Assembly (NCBI GenBank): GCA_949317995.1
Contig: OX439050.1
Coordinates: 47,183,777-47,247,776 of the forward strand
Source of the DNA: Acholoe squamosa
Taxonomy: Eukaryota; Annelida; Polychaeta; Phyllodocida; Polynoidae
Direction: 5' to 3'
DNA length: 64,000 bases
Shown here: piece by piece, positions 20,850 to 32,203 of the stretch
Layout: each line of letters opens with the position of its first letter
Numbering within the stretch: position 1 is the stretch's first letter
Notes under the pieces: generated by a model
Database searches by the model: none
What the model saw: the letters and a program-made list of their open reading frames with translations, nothing else
Told to the model about the DNA's origin: nothing
Position numbers and translations under genes: made by a program

Positions 20850-22705
20850 TACCCACCTCCTTCTGTGTCCACACCCACCTCCCTCTATGTCCACACCCAT
20901 TTTCCTCTGTGTCTACACCCACCTTCCTCTGTATCCACACCCATCTCCCTCTGTGTCCAAACCTGCCCTCCCTCTATCTTCCTACCCATCCCCACTATGT
21001 CCACACCCAAAGCTCTCTGTGTCCACACCCACCTCCCTCTGTGTCCACTCTCATGTCCCTCTATGTTCACACCCACCTCCCTCTATGTTCACACCCACCT
21101 CCCTCTATGTCCACACCCACCTCCTTCTATGTCCACACCCACTTACCTCTTTGTCCACACTCACTTACCTCTTTGTCCACAACCACTGACCTCTTTGTTC
21201 ACACACACCTCACTCTTTGTACACACCAAACTCCCTCTATGTCAACACCCACCTCCCTCTATTTCCCCACCCACCTCCTTCTGTGTCCACACCCCCCACC
21301 TCCCTCTATGTATACACCCATCTCCCTCTGTGTCTACTCTCACCTGCCTCTATGTCCACACCCACCTCCCTCTGTGTCCACACCCACTTACCTCTTTATC
21401 CACACCCCACCTCCCTCTGTGTCAACACCCACCTCTCTCTGTGTCCACTCTCACATTTCTCTATGTTCAAACCCACCTCCCTCTATGTTCACACCCACCT
21501 CCCTCTATGTCCACACCTACCTCCCTTTGTGTCCACTCTCACCCCCCTCTATGTCTACATAAACCTCCCTCTTTTTCCACACCAACTGCCTTCTGTGTCC
21601 ACTTTCACCTCTCTCTATGGCCACATACACATCCCTCTTTGTCCACACCCATCTCCCTCTTTGTCCACTCTCACCTTCCTCTATGCCCACACTCACATCC
21701 CTCTGTGTTCACACATCCCTTTGTGATCACTCTCATCTCCCTCTATGTCCAAATCCATTTCCCTCTCTATCCACACCCACTGCCCTCTTGTCCACTCTCC
21801 CTTCCCTCTATATCCACATCCAATTCCCTCTATGTCAACACGCACCTCACGCTTTGTTCACATCCGCCTCCCTCTATGTCCACACTCACATCCCTTTGTG
21901 TCCACTCTTATCTCCCTCTATGTACACATACACCTCCCTCTCTGTCCACACCCACTGCCCTCTTTTTCCACTCTCCCCTCCTTCTATGTCCACATCCATT
22001 TCCCTCTGTGTCCACACCCACCTCCCTCTATGTCCACACCCACTTACCTCTTTGTCCAGCCCCACTTACCTTTTAGTCCACACCCACTCACCTCTATGTC
22101 CACACCCACCTCCCTCCATTTCCACACCCACCTCCCTCTGTGTCCACACCACCTCCCTCTGTGTCCACACCACCTCACTCTTTCTCCACTCTCACCTCCC
22201 TCTATGCCCAACCTCACATCCCTCTGTGTTCACACTCACATCCATTTGTGTCCACTCTCATCTCCCTCTATGTCCACATCCATTTGCCTCTTTGTCCACA
22301 CCCACCTCCCTCTGTGTCCACATCCACCTCCCCTATGTCCACGACCACCTCCCTCATTATCCACACCCACCTCCCTCTATGTCAACACTCAATTCCCTCT
22401 TTGTTCACACCCACCTCCCTCTGTGTTTACACCCACCTCCCTCTGGGTCCACACCCACCTCCCTCTATGTCCACACCCGCCCTCCCTTTGGGTCTACCCA
22501 AATCCCTCTATGTCCACATCCAAATCCCTCTGTATCCACACCCACCTCCCTCCGTGGCGACATCCACCTCCCTCTATCTTCCTACACATCCCCATTATGT
22601 CCACAACCACCTCCCTCAGTGTCCACACCCACCTCCCCCTGTGTCCACTCTCACCTCCCTCTATGTCCACACTCAGCTCCCTCTATGTCCACACCTACCT
22701 CCTTC
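20850..22705 (-). repeat. 22-bp minisatellite (right arm, expanded)
   Basis: Same repeat as 1712-2515 in inverted orientation, but about 1.85 kb and roughly 84 units, against roughly 36 in the left arm. All three plus-strand frames stay open for hundreds of codons (longest 425), which is a consequence of the 22-base period. Confidence 0.9.
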
Positions 22706-23667
22706 TGTTTGGTTTGGCATAACCTAGTGAGTAATGGATATACCATTTGTCTTTATAGGTGCATGAAGTTGGACCAATGAAGACCTGGAGGCAACATCCT
22801 ACTAAGTGGTTCAAGAGGACAACACGTTCTACTCCATATGATTTTTTCAAAATTTTCACAGGTTCTCTAAAATTGTTATTTGACATGTATGCACATATTT
22901 GCAAATGATTTTTTCTGATATCCCAAGCAGGAAATGAACATTTCTAACACCCACCAGTGAAAACCCAGCAAGGAATAATTGCTTTTCAGTGACCATGATC
23001 ACTGAATGGTTGATAGTATGGAGAAACAATGAATTTCTACAACATGCTTGGCAAAGTCCTAGATTTTTTTTTGGTTTTTGTGGCCCATAGCCTTTAACCA
23101 TTACAGCTATGTAATAATGCTATCCGTAGTATCAAGCACATCTAACAAACTGTGAACAGGTCAGCTTGACTCGTACACCTGGCCTTCAGAACTGGTGATG
23201 TGACCATAGCACTGAGACACACACAGGGGACCTGCCCTCCCCCCACTTGGCCCTTCATAGGATGTGTTACAGTTACTGATTGTTAATATTTATGGGTCTT
23301 TTTGGGCAAACAAACCAATGCATTAAGTTGACTTTTGGGTAAGATGACTAGGATGCACTTACCTGAAAACTATACACACATTGCAATTAGATCTTAATCT
23401 CTTGTTGTACATGTTAAATCATGTAATTTACATACCAATCATAGGAGCATTCCATATAGTCATCTAACAATATCCTATCTAATATATTCTAATATATTGA
23501 GGAGCTTCTACTCATGGTGTAGTCACCTAACCATGTGTTGCCAATGTCTGCCTGCAGCTAACCACCCTGTGACATCACAGAGGCCTAACTGTAACACACC
23601 CTAATGGTCACGACTTTGACAGCTCTCATACCCCCTCCTCCACAGTAGGGCCACACACACCTCTTAA

Positions 23668-24358
23668 CCCTTCAAGGGCCTCTGATGCATTAATGCATCA
23701 TGTCCATTGGACATCATGATGCACCAATGTATAAAGTGCATATTAGGAGTACAAAGTGACATGGCATTAATTAATTGGAGTCTTAGAATGGAAAACAAGC
23801 AAGTCATTCCCATATTAGGAGCCCAGTCACATAGTATTGTTATATTTGGAGCAGTTACTGCTACAAATACACATGTTGCAGACTGGTAATACCTACACAG
23901 CCGTTGTTCTGTTTACTGGTGTCTATTTTTACACATCCCAGGTCACTTCAGGTACATACAGAGTGATTGGTGGTTTTGGGTTTTAGGTATTTAACACAAG
24001 GCAATCCTGGATAGTCATTGGTAGGTGTCACACACTGCTATTTTACAGGCTGGGTTTATATGTATACATGTTTATTTTAGTAATTGTTAATGTGGGTTAG
24101 AGTTTTAGCACAAGGTGATCCTGGACAGTCAGCAGTACTGGGGTAGGCATCGCACACTGCTATGTACAGGCTGGTTCTATATTTTAGTGGTTGGTAAGGT
24201 GGGATTAGAGTCTGCATGCTCTCCAACACTTAATTGGAGCATTATGCCGACCCTTTTGCAGTGTGTGTATCAACTCATATGGTCTTCATGATATATGAAT
24301 GTAGCATCATGATGACCGATGGGCATGATGCATTAATGCATTAGTGGTCCTTCAAGGG
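23668..24358. mobile_element. Terminal-inverted-repeat element, CCCTTGAAGG type (right arm)
   Basis: Mirror copy of the element at 66-756, carried along by the inverted duplication. It has the same ends and a non-coding interior. Confidence 0.5.
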
Positions 24359-24780
24359 ATATGATGGTTGGTGAGTTGGGATGTAGTGGTTCAGGTTGGT
24401 GAGTTGATGCATTTGATGCATGGCCATCAAAATTTATATAATGCCAAACTATAGTCCATCCCTGATTACTTGTCACTTGTACATATAATAACCGCAACCT
24501 ATAGTCCATACGTAACACATGTAAACAGATTCATTTCCCTTGGACTATGGGCAGAAGGAGGGGACAGCTAGTGCTGGAGGAATGGATAGGCTTGTAGCTT
24601 ACTGCTGGTGGGGGACCCATTCATATTTTTGAGATACAGAACCTTTAATATTATATAGGATTATGCAGTAATTTGTCACATTATTCCCCATACATTCATA
24701 TCCAAAAGTTGACAGATTTTTTCATAACTTCCTGAGCACTTAGATTATAAGCATATCTTTGTAATGAATGAAGTATCAAC

Positions 24781-24960
24781 ATATAGTCCAAGTGGTAACA
24801 CATTTGACTCTATATCAAGAGATCTTGGGTTCTATTTTATGCCAGGGAATGTAAGAACATCTGTGAGCCAGCAAGCAGAAATGAGGGTTCCTGCAGGATT
24901 TAGTACCTGTTTTAGCCACCAGGGGGCACTACTATGGGCTAGAATAGGAAGAATATGCCT
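24781..24960 (+). mobile_element. tRNA-derived SINE-like element with CTCF-like motif
   Basis: TAGTCCAAGTGGT (A-box-like, 24784-24796) and GGGTTCTATTT (degenerate B-box, 24827-24837) lie 43 bases apart, as in tRNA genes. About 80 bases further on is CCACCAGGGGGCAC (24916-24929), a full match to the CTCF core consensus. The element limits are approximate and no flanking duplication was found. Confidence 0.45.
24916..24929 (+). promoter_or_regulatory. CTCF-like motif (plus)
   Basis: CCACCAGGGGGCAC fits the CTCF core CCASYAGRKGGCRS at all 14 positions. This is a motif match only; occupancy is unknown. Confidence 0.4.
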
Positions 24961-26590
24961 AAAACTGCTATAGGCTACTTTTTTATGTACAATCCAATGA
25001 TTTTTTTTATAAAACATTCTATTTTTGGGGGAAAGGGTCCATATTTGGCATTAAAAAGAATGTTTTTGGGCCAAAATAGGCATTTTTGTTGATTTCTGTT
25101 GGCATGGAAACATTATTTTCATTCTAAATAAGAAAATCGATGATCCCATTTGAAGGAACATTTCATAAGGTCCACTATGGTGTAAACAGAATGAAAATGC
25201 TATTTCTACATCGAAAGTTATGGGCAAAAGAATGAAAATTTATGCTTATTTAGCTAATTAGCATAAATTATGCTAATTACAGATGTATCTCATGACCAAT
25301 GGGACTTATGGCTTATTGACACTCACAAAATGGTCATACCTACCCATATTTAGCAAGCCATTCCTCCAAAACTAACAGGAGTATCTTCTCATGCAATATA
25401 TCACTGTAAAGCTAGTGATCTGAATTTTAAAGTTGACTTCTAGCATGGAGCACCCTTTCTCCTTGCCTCTACACATCTATACAAATATTTTGGGAACATT
25501 TCAATTTTCTTTTTTTTAATTTGGCTACCATAAAACGTTTTTTAATGTTTGTCAACTTTTTTTCATCATCCAATTGATGTTTCTGGGACAAACCCCCTCT
25601 CTATCAAACGGTTTTTACTAACCCTGTTATTAAGCTATACTATAATAGAATGTGTTTCTCTGAAATATAGACAGATTGCAACCCCTCTTTTCCCTCTCCT
25701 GCAAAACTTGAAATATGCAGATACAACCTTGTTGCACTGAGGCAACGACATATGGATGAAAATCAATATGAAAAGCAAATGCTGTCATTCACTGTTAGTA
25801 TCAAAGACACACAAAAACAATCTATTATCCAATAATTTGTAATACACTAATAAGGTTTATTATATAGAAGTCATTCTACCCAATTTACAAATTGATATTC
25901 ATGTAGTAGATTAATTTGTTATCATTCCATAATAAAACTGATTTAAACTAAAACTTTCCCAAAAAATATTATTTAGATGACTTGTTTTAAGATAAGTGGA
26001 ATTTTTATCAGTGGTCTCATGCATTGGTCATTTGAATTTGTGTAGAAAAGTAATTTTTGTTTAATTTAAATTTATTTTGAATACTTTGCAAATTTTGAGG
26101 GGCCCAGATAAACTTCCTTTATAATTGAGGCTGGTGCCCCTTTTCCTATGCCCCTGATTCATGTTCCACTTGAAATAACTACTACCCACACATTCACTTT
26201 AACTCACGGGCATGTACTTTTGTTTTCTTTATGCAGGTAGTCAATTGCAACACAGGAGCTTGATGAAATCTGCTAGATAGCACATATTAAGAGAGGTACT
26301 CCAGAGAAGAGGGCTGGCTGAAAAACAGCACAGTGGTGCCACCCATATGATATTTTTATTGCTGTCATAGATGTTCTGTCAGAAATAAGATACATTAAGT
26401 ATGGCTATTTAGGGAAACCAAACTTTGAGAGGCTTGCATTGTTGATTCCTGGATTCATCATGCCTTTTTTGGTAGATTTGAATAAAAAGATTCAGACATT
26501 CAAGAACCAATAGCCATCCCAGTGCTTCCTTCACCCACCTTTACCACTGAATGTGGATGGGGGAATATTGCAGAGACTTTGGGGGAAAAT
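24961..26590. other. AT-rich non-coding sequence
   Basis: AT-rich, with a small palindromic stretch TTAGCTAATTAGCATAAATT near 25249. No coding exon, RNA or complete element recognised. It may be old transposon sequence. Confidence 0.35.
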
Positions 26591-26725
26591 TTACTCCCAG
26601 AGAGAAAATGTACTCCCAGTTTTGCTGCATCTAGAAGATGCACCAAAGGGCAATTCTTGCATATAAGACATGCCATATAGATGGTGTATTACAGTAATAT
26701 TGCAAAGGCATTTTATGCTATGTTC

Positions 26726-26739
26726 CTGCCCCCTGGTGG
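26726..26739 (-). promoter_or_regulatory. CTCF-like motif (minus)
   Basis: On the minus strand it reads CCACCAGGGGGCAG, a full match to the CTCF core. It points toward the motif at 24916, giving a convergent pair 1.8 kb apart. Confidence 0.4.
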
Positions 26740-27020
26740 CCAAGACTAGAATTTCAAATCCTCTATGTAAGAATGTATGGTAGTAATAGCAGTGTAGATG
26801 TAAGGGTAAATGGTTTTCCATGTTAAAAATCAATTATCAAATTGAGATCACACCTTTCAGTGTTATATTGCATAAGAAAATACTCCTGATAGTTTGAGAG
26901 AAATAGCTTGCTAGATATGAACCCATGAGTATTTATAACCATATCCCCAATCTCAATATGTTCTAGCTCTATTTGGCCTTGAATACATCCATTTATTTCA
27001 TTATAACTTCTGGTGTAAGA

Positions 27021-27296
27021 CGGGCCTCCCCAGCCCCAGGCCATCTTTAAAAGGGGTCTATGTCTTGCTTTTCTATCATCTCTGAGTGTGGGTGGTGTCC
27101 ATATGCGCGGGCACTGGCACATATTCGTTCCTTGAATCTCCTCTTTCCTGTCCCTTCTTTCTTACATGTGTCTGGTGTCCATATGCACGGGCACAGGCAC
27201 ATGTATTCCTTTGTGACGTGATGTCTAATGTACTTTTTCCGCCATGAATATGACCTTAGCTGTCGGCTTGGCATTAAACAACCATTACTCACTCAC
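27021..27296 (-). mobile_element. SINE-like GTGAGTGAGT element, copy D
   Basis: Minus-strand copy, 276 bp, ending (plus-strand start) CGGGCCTCCC and starting with GAGTGAGTGAGTAATGG-type sequence. It is flanked by a perfect 12-base duplication TCTGGTGTAAGA (27009-27020, 27297-27308). It is longer than the other copies because a block containing GTGTCCATATG and GGGCAC is duplicated internally. Confidence 0.8.
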
Positions 27297-27647
27297 TCTG
27301 GTGTAAGAATGGTATGTTCTTTCTGCCTTCACCATAGTAAACCATGGAACTTTCTCACAAATGGGTTCCTTGATTTTCTTTTGCTCCTTTGTGCTCCCTT
27401 GTGCTCCCTTGTGGCAAAATTAGGAAATAAATCTAGCACGGGCTAGGCACCAATACTGTTTACCTGTTCGAGACTATGTGTGTGATGAAAAACCTGAATA
27501 TTTTCATTGCGGTGGAGCTTACTCTATTCAATATGCTGATGCTGTTTTTTTTTAGGTAGATGGCTCTAATGCCAATCATGTTCTCTGTGCAGGTTTCTGC
27601 ACATGTGTACTTCTCTATGGCTAGTGAACGACTATACAAAATCATAG

Positions 27648-27735
27648 CAGGCCCATGAAGCTGAGGTGAACTCTCAATCTTCTGTGTCTACAGCAGGCAC
27701 ACTAACTAGTTAGGCCACAAAGCCAGCTAGCTGTG
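27648..27735 (-). mobile_element. tRNA-derived SINE-like fragment
   Basis: The minus strand reads TGTGGCCTAACTAGTTAG (A-box-like) followed about 43 bases later by GAGTTCACCTC (decayed B-box). This is typical of old tRNA-derived SINE heads. No body or tail could be delimited. Confidence 0.35.
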
Positions 27736-28370
27736 TGGGGGTTTATGAGCAGTATTTAGCCTGCATGATGTAATTCTATTATTTTCAGGAGATTTTCAAT
27801 GTGGAAAAACAATTCAAAAGTGCATGGGACCACATGATGGTAATATATTTTCTGGGTACAGAAAGTTGATGAAAATATTCTGGGAAAGTAAGCCAAAAAA
27901 TTAGCTACTCTTTAATGAGATTCCATGCAAATTATGGCAAAACACTGTATAACCCTGGTAGATTTATAGATAAATATCTCATAAACTAGCATGGGACCCT
28001 ATGCTAGTTTATAAGACTGCTTTCTTTGTACTATTAGAAAGAGAAAGTAATTACAAACATCTGGCGAAAATTTAGCTACTTTTAGCCTATGGGCGCCATC
28101 CACCTTCCCCATTTATTGCCCCCATTCTAGATGTATTTATTACCTAAATAAAGGCTCAAATCAAAATATAAGTCAATGTGTCTAGTTTTGTGTGAATCTC
28201 TATATTGCTCAGAATGTATCAATCAAAATGATGGCGTTTCAAGGCTAGATCTACATCAAAGACAAATACAATCATAGGAATACAAACTATCGATTTCAAA
28301 TCTTAAATTGAGATTAGAAGTGGGGGTTATTTGCAAAAGTATTTTCAATATTCCCGTGATATCACATGAA
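27736..28370. other. AT-rich non-coding sequence
   Basis: No gene or element recognised. Confidence 0.35.
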
Positions 28371-28375
28371 TTTAC

Positions 28376-28512
28376 TGTCATTTCACGTGATCCCGTGATA
28401 TCACGTGAATTTCTGCTCACAGAATCCCGTGAATTCACGTGTAAAATTCACGGGAATTCACGGGAACGACACCAGTTCAACACGTGATTTTACTGGTAAA
28501 TTCACGTGAATT
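28376..28512. repeat. Cluster of CACGTG palindromes
   Basis: Five CACGTG hexamers occur in about 135 bases, mostly as TCACGTGA or TTCACGTGAATT, mixed with TCCCGTGA and TTCACGGG. CACGTG is the classical E-box bound by several bHLH families including HES/Hey. The cluster may simply be a decayed short repeat of the unit TTCACGTGAA. Confidence 0.5.
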
Positions 28513-28539
28513 TGTTTCAAGGGAAGGAGCTACAGCTAC

Positions 28540-29440
28540 TGTTTGGAGGCAGGCTGGTCTAGTACTCCAGTATATAGGAGTACATGGAAATAGGGCTTTA
28601 TGACAGGCTGGTCTATTGCTCCAGCACTTAGTAGTACATGGAAATGGGGTTTCATGGCAGGCTGATCTATTGCTCCAGTACATAGTATTACATGGAAATG
28701 GGGTTTATGGCAGGCTGATCTATTGCTCCAGTACATAGTAGTACATGGAAATGGGGCTTTATGGCAGGCTGATCTATTGCTCCAGCACATAGTAGTACAT
28801 GGAAATGGGGCTTTATGGCAGGCTGATCTATTGCTCCAGCACATAGTAGTACATGGAAATGGGGCTTTATGGCAGGCTGATCTATTGCTCCAGCACATAG
28901 TAGTACATGGAAATGGGGCTTTATGGCAGGCTGATCTATTGCTCCAGCACATAGTAGTACATGGAAATAGGGCTTTATGACAGTCTGATCTATTGCTCCA
29001 GCACATAGTAGTACATGGAAATAGGGCTTTATGACAGTCTGATCTACTACTCCATACATAGTAGTACATGGGAATAGGGCATAATGGCGGGCTGATCTAC
29101 TACTCAAGTATATAGTAGTATATGGAAATGGGGCTTTATGGCAGTCTCATCCACTACTCCAGTACATAGTTTTATATGGAAATAGGGCATAATGGCGGAC
29201 TGATCTACTACTCCAGTACATAGAAGTATATGGATATTGGGCTTTCTGGTGGGCTGATCTACTACTCCACTACACAGTAGCACATGGAAATAGGGCTTTA
29301 TGACAGGCTGATCTACTATTCCAGTATTTAGTAGTACATGGAAGTAGGGCGTAATGGCGGGCTGATATACTACTCCAGGACATAGTAGTACATGGAAATA
29401 GGGCTTAATTGCAGGCTGATCTACATGTGTTACCCCAGTA
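28540..29440 (-). repeat. 54-bp minisatellite
   Basis: About 16 units of a 54-base repeat (CATAGTAGTACATGGAAATG, then GGGCTTTATGGCAGGCTGAT, then CTATTGCTCCAGCA). The units at 28690-29000 are almost identical and those toward 29400 diverge. Because 54 is 18 codons, in-frame 18-residue repeats run on the minus strand (177 and 139 codons) and plus strand; these are not credible proteins. Degenerate copies occur at 14276-14470. Confidence 0.9.
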
Positions 29441-29594
29441 GGTGGTTTATTTTGCAAAATATCTTTTGAATACTATGCATTATGCTGTTCATATCGATTA
29501 CCACTCTTACTTTATATCGTATTTGTCATAACATGTTCGTCTATATACTGATATCTTCCATAAATACACAACGGATTATTTCAATTTATATATT

Positions 29595-29600
29595 TTTATT
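29595..29600 (-). terminator. Candidate poly(A) signal of the HES gene
   Basis: AATAAA on the minus strand about 440 bases after the HES stop codon. It is the nearest good candidate 3-prime end signal. Confidence 0.45.
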
Positions 29601-30039
29601 CAGTTCAGGAACCTAAATTCCTACTCTGTATTGGTAGATCGACCAGCGATTCTCAGATAATACATTTCTTTGTCATAATGATTCTGTACATACAGCATTG
29701 TGGGTAGGTTTATACATATTTACAATATTACATATGTACACATATTTACAATCATATTCCACAAAGTGAGGTATAGTTTTGGCACTATTTGGACACGCAC
29801 ATGAATCTGTGTAATGAAATGCTGTTAGAATTGCATGTATTTCAGGTACTCAGATATTTGCATTTAGAGCATTAAATGTATGAATTCATGCAAACTCTGG
29901 AGTTTTAGTCCCTTGTAGGAGCTGAGTTCGGTGGTTGAATCATGGGAGATATATACAGATGAGATTAGATGTTCACTGCCCAAGTTGGGCCTAATGTCTT
30001 TCGATGATGATATTTGTCAACACAGTTTATGTGCCCTAT

Positions 30040-31999
30040 TTAAGCAGACACTTGCCACGGCCTCCAGACGCCAGTGGTGTGGTGGGCGGAGACGACGCGG
30101 TTGTTGACAGCCGGATGTGTTTTACGAGATGTCGTCTGCAGAGATTGGAAGTCTCCTGTGAGGGAGGTGAAGTCGGCCATTTTGGGTGAATAATGGGAGA
30201 TCTCCTTGTTGAGATCCCTGCACAGGCGTGGTGAGGGGTCACAGCGGCGGACGATGGGCTTAGGCAGAAGGAGACGCTGTTGTGATGGTGCCATCATGCT
30301 GCGCGATTTAAGATGCGCAGCAAGACGGGCAGCAGTGGCATGATCCAAATCACTGGCACCGACGAACCGTTGCACCTGGTTCAGGCTCTGGTTGTAGCCA
30401 GCGGCATATGCTGCTGCAGACGCTACCGGATGTGGCTCAGGGACGCGTCGCTGAGGCATGACGGGAGCTGTAGGGGCAGCAGGGTGTGACGCAGCCATCT
30501 TTTTCTGTTGCTGAGCAGCGCGGAGGAATTTGACGGTCAGATCTAAGATGTCGGCCTTCTCCATTTTCTCGAACTCTTCTGGCTGTAAAACACAAATAGA
30601 AGGCAAACATAAGTCAATTGTCCAGACAAAACAACACGTGTAGGATATCAAAGGGCCCCTTAATAAGGTAGGCTAATAGTGGCGAATTCAGAACTAGCCC
30701 CGCATCTCAATGAAACCCAATTTGGGGTCATCCGACCGAAGCTCTCCTTTAATGACCAAGACTGGGAGAAGTGCTTATACAAATATTTCCTCTGGATTGG
30801 GTGCTTAATGAAGTTAACTGAGCGGAACATAAGCGGGGGTAGTGTGGTCCACGGTTTGTGTATAGAGGGGATTACAGTTGAAAGTGGCTTTAGAAGCAGG
30901 TTGTGCTAAGCTAATCACACCTTTGGTTAAAGCTGGTAATGCGGGTATGGCTGCTTACCTTGGGACTTAGCAAGTTCCCACGGTTTACACTGGGAACCAG
31001 ATTACATTCCCAGACTATAGGGATATGGTACCATTATAATATATATGCAGTCACTACTAACCATTTAGGATGATTTAAATAATTTTATCTAAAATATTAA
31101 TATGATAAGATACTTACGTCTTTGTTCATGTTGTCAAGGATCATGGATTTGAGTTCGTCCAGGGCTGTGTTGATACGTGCCCGGCGTTTCCTCTCAGCCA
31201 CATGTTTGTTAAACTGTAAGAACAAGGAGGAAACATTTATTAGTCAAGTCTCAAGAGACAAAGAATTTTATCAAATGAATCTAATATTCCCATGACATGT
31301 TTCTAGTTGTTCCTATTATCACTTTTAGCTAAAAACGACCACTCCGCTTTGAAAAGTTAAATTCCCAGGTGATGTGGAGGTGTGCTCCAAATGTTGACCC
31401 CATACCGATAGAGCATCCCTAGACTTTGGTGTATTTATATTTGCCAGGTGAGAGATCAGGTAGTGAGAGGCTGGTGGTGGATGTTAGAGTATACCTGTAG
31501 TATTGACACAACATACATTGTAGGTGTAAATCGGGCAGGGTCAGGTAAGGTATCTACACCCCCACCATCTGTCATCTCGACATGGTGAGGGAGGAGGTGG
31601 AGAACCCAACACACTGACTCTGCCCCTTGTCCCACATCCTAAGGCCTAACGGTCGGGACAGGTGTTTCCGCCTCTTTTCCTACTAACTGTCGGGCTGGAG
31701 GCGCCCACGGCCCGGCCAGATGACGGCCTCCCGTCTCCCCTCAGTTAAGGTATGTGAACACCTGCCTCTCACCCTGCACCCTAATAACACACTTGGGTAT
31801 TAACATAGACTAATGCCCCTCCTACTATGTCCAACTGATGTCAAATAAAATGTCCCTGTGACACTGACAATTTCCTAATTTGGAAGATGATCTGAAAAAT
31901 ATTATCCTAAAAAGTAGAAGAAATACTTACTCTGCGTGCAGAGAGGCGAGATTCCTTCTCCTGTTCATAGACAGTAGCGTCAACGATGCAGGAAGCCAT
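30040..31999 (-). CDS. hes: HES-family bHLH-Orange transcriptional repressor
   Basis: Spliced gene in three coding exons: 31999-31931, 31213-31118 and 30582-30040. All junctions are GT-AG (donors GTAAGT) in phase 0, giving 235 residues. Residues 26-38 are the basic region (ERKRRARIN), 37-76 the helix-loop-helix, about 114-148 the Orange domain (YAAGYNQSLNQVQRF...), and WRPW at 228-231 is the Groucho/TLE-binding motif, followed here by QVSA. HES proteins bind N-/E-boxes as dimers and repress Notch-target and developmental genes in the nucleus. The basic-region proline typical of HES is His27 here, and the N-terminus before the basic region is short (about 25 residues). The start is the ATG after the TATA box and about 165 bases of leader. 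The second intron falls in the HLH loop. Orthology within the HES group is not resolved. Confidence 0.93.
30975..30982 (-). promoter_or_regulatory. Candidate Su(H)/CSL site in HES intron 2
   Basis: The minus strand reads CGTGGGAA, a perfect match to the high-affinity Su(H)/RBPJ consensus YGTGRGAA. A Notch input is expected for many HES genes. The intronic position is unusual but possible. Confidence 0.4.
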
Positions 32000-32187
32000 G
32001 GTAATAATGGTATCTTAATGTAGGTAGTCAAGGTAATACAGGTGTGTAATTCTCAAAGTGTCCAGCTAGTGACACAGGTAAGATCTCTCAGGTAGTGGAA
32101 GTTCTCTCAGGTAGTAGACACCGGCAGTGGTAGATGTGCACTGGTCGGAGGCTGAGACAGTTCTGGCCTTCTCTTGGACCACCTCCC

Positions 32188-32197
32188 CTATTTATAC
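32188..32197 (-). promoter_or_regulatory. HES TATA box
   Basis: GTATAAATAG on the minus strand, about 190 bases upstream of the ATG. It predicts a start site near 32160-32165 and a leader of about 165 bases. The surrounding sequence is GC-rich. Confidence 0.7.
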
Positions 32198-32203
32198 TCC
32201 CCG

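Larger units (their letters stand above)
17385..22705. mobile_element. Foldback-like element, right arm copy
   Basis: Mirror copy of 1707-6309, in the same flanking context. It comprises minisatellite 17390-17668, unique 17670-17880, 23-bp array 17885-18330, AGGTCA array 18345-19650, its inverted half 19650-20255, 23-bp array 20285-20650, unique 20650-20848, and expanded minisatellite 20850-22705. Because both arms hold it at the same place, the element was there before the large inverted duplication. Confidence 0.55.
14612..24422 (-). repeat. Right arm of giant inverted duplication
   Basis: Mirror image of 1-8865. It is about 950 bp longer, mainly because the 22-bp minisatellite at 20.85-22.7 kb is expanded (about 1.85 kb against 0.8 kb) and the 23-bp array at 20.28-20.65 kb is fuller. 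A SINE-like insertion at 16342-16513 is present only here, and one at 5847-6028 only in the left arm. Both have target-site duplications, so they arrived after the arms were formed. Confidence 0.93.

Noticed and set aside
20799-22780. Long Pro/His/Ser/Thr-rich open frames (up to 425 codons)
   Set aside because: They come from a 22-bp minisatellite that keeps every frame open. There are no splice sites, conserved domain or single preferred frame.
1-24422. Palindrome purely as an assembly artefact
   Set aside because: The arms differ by substitutions, array lengths and independent insertions with target duplications. A haplotype misjoin cannot be fully excluded without reads.
28536-29457. Cys/Ser repetitive frames over the 54-bp repeat
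   Set aside because: The period is a multiple of three, so frames stay open by arithmetic. Both strands are open and the sequence has no protein-like features.
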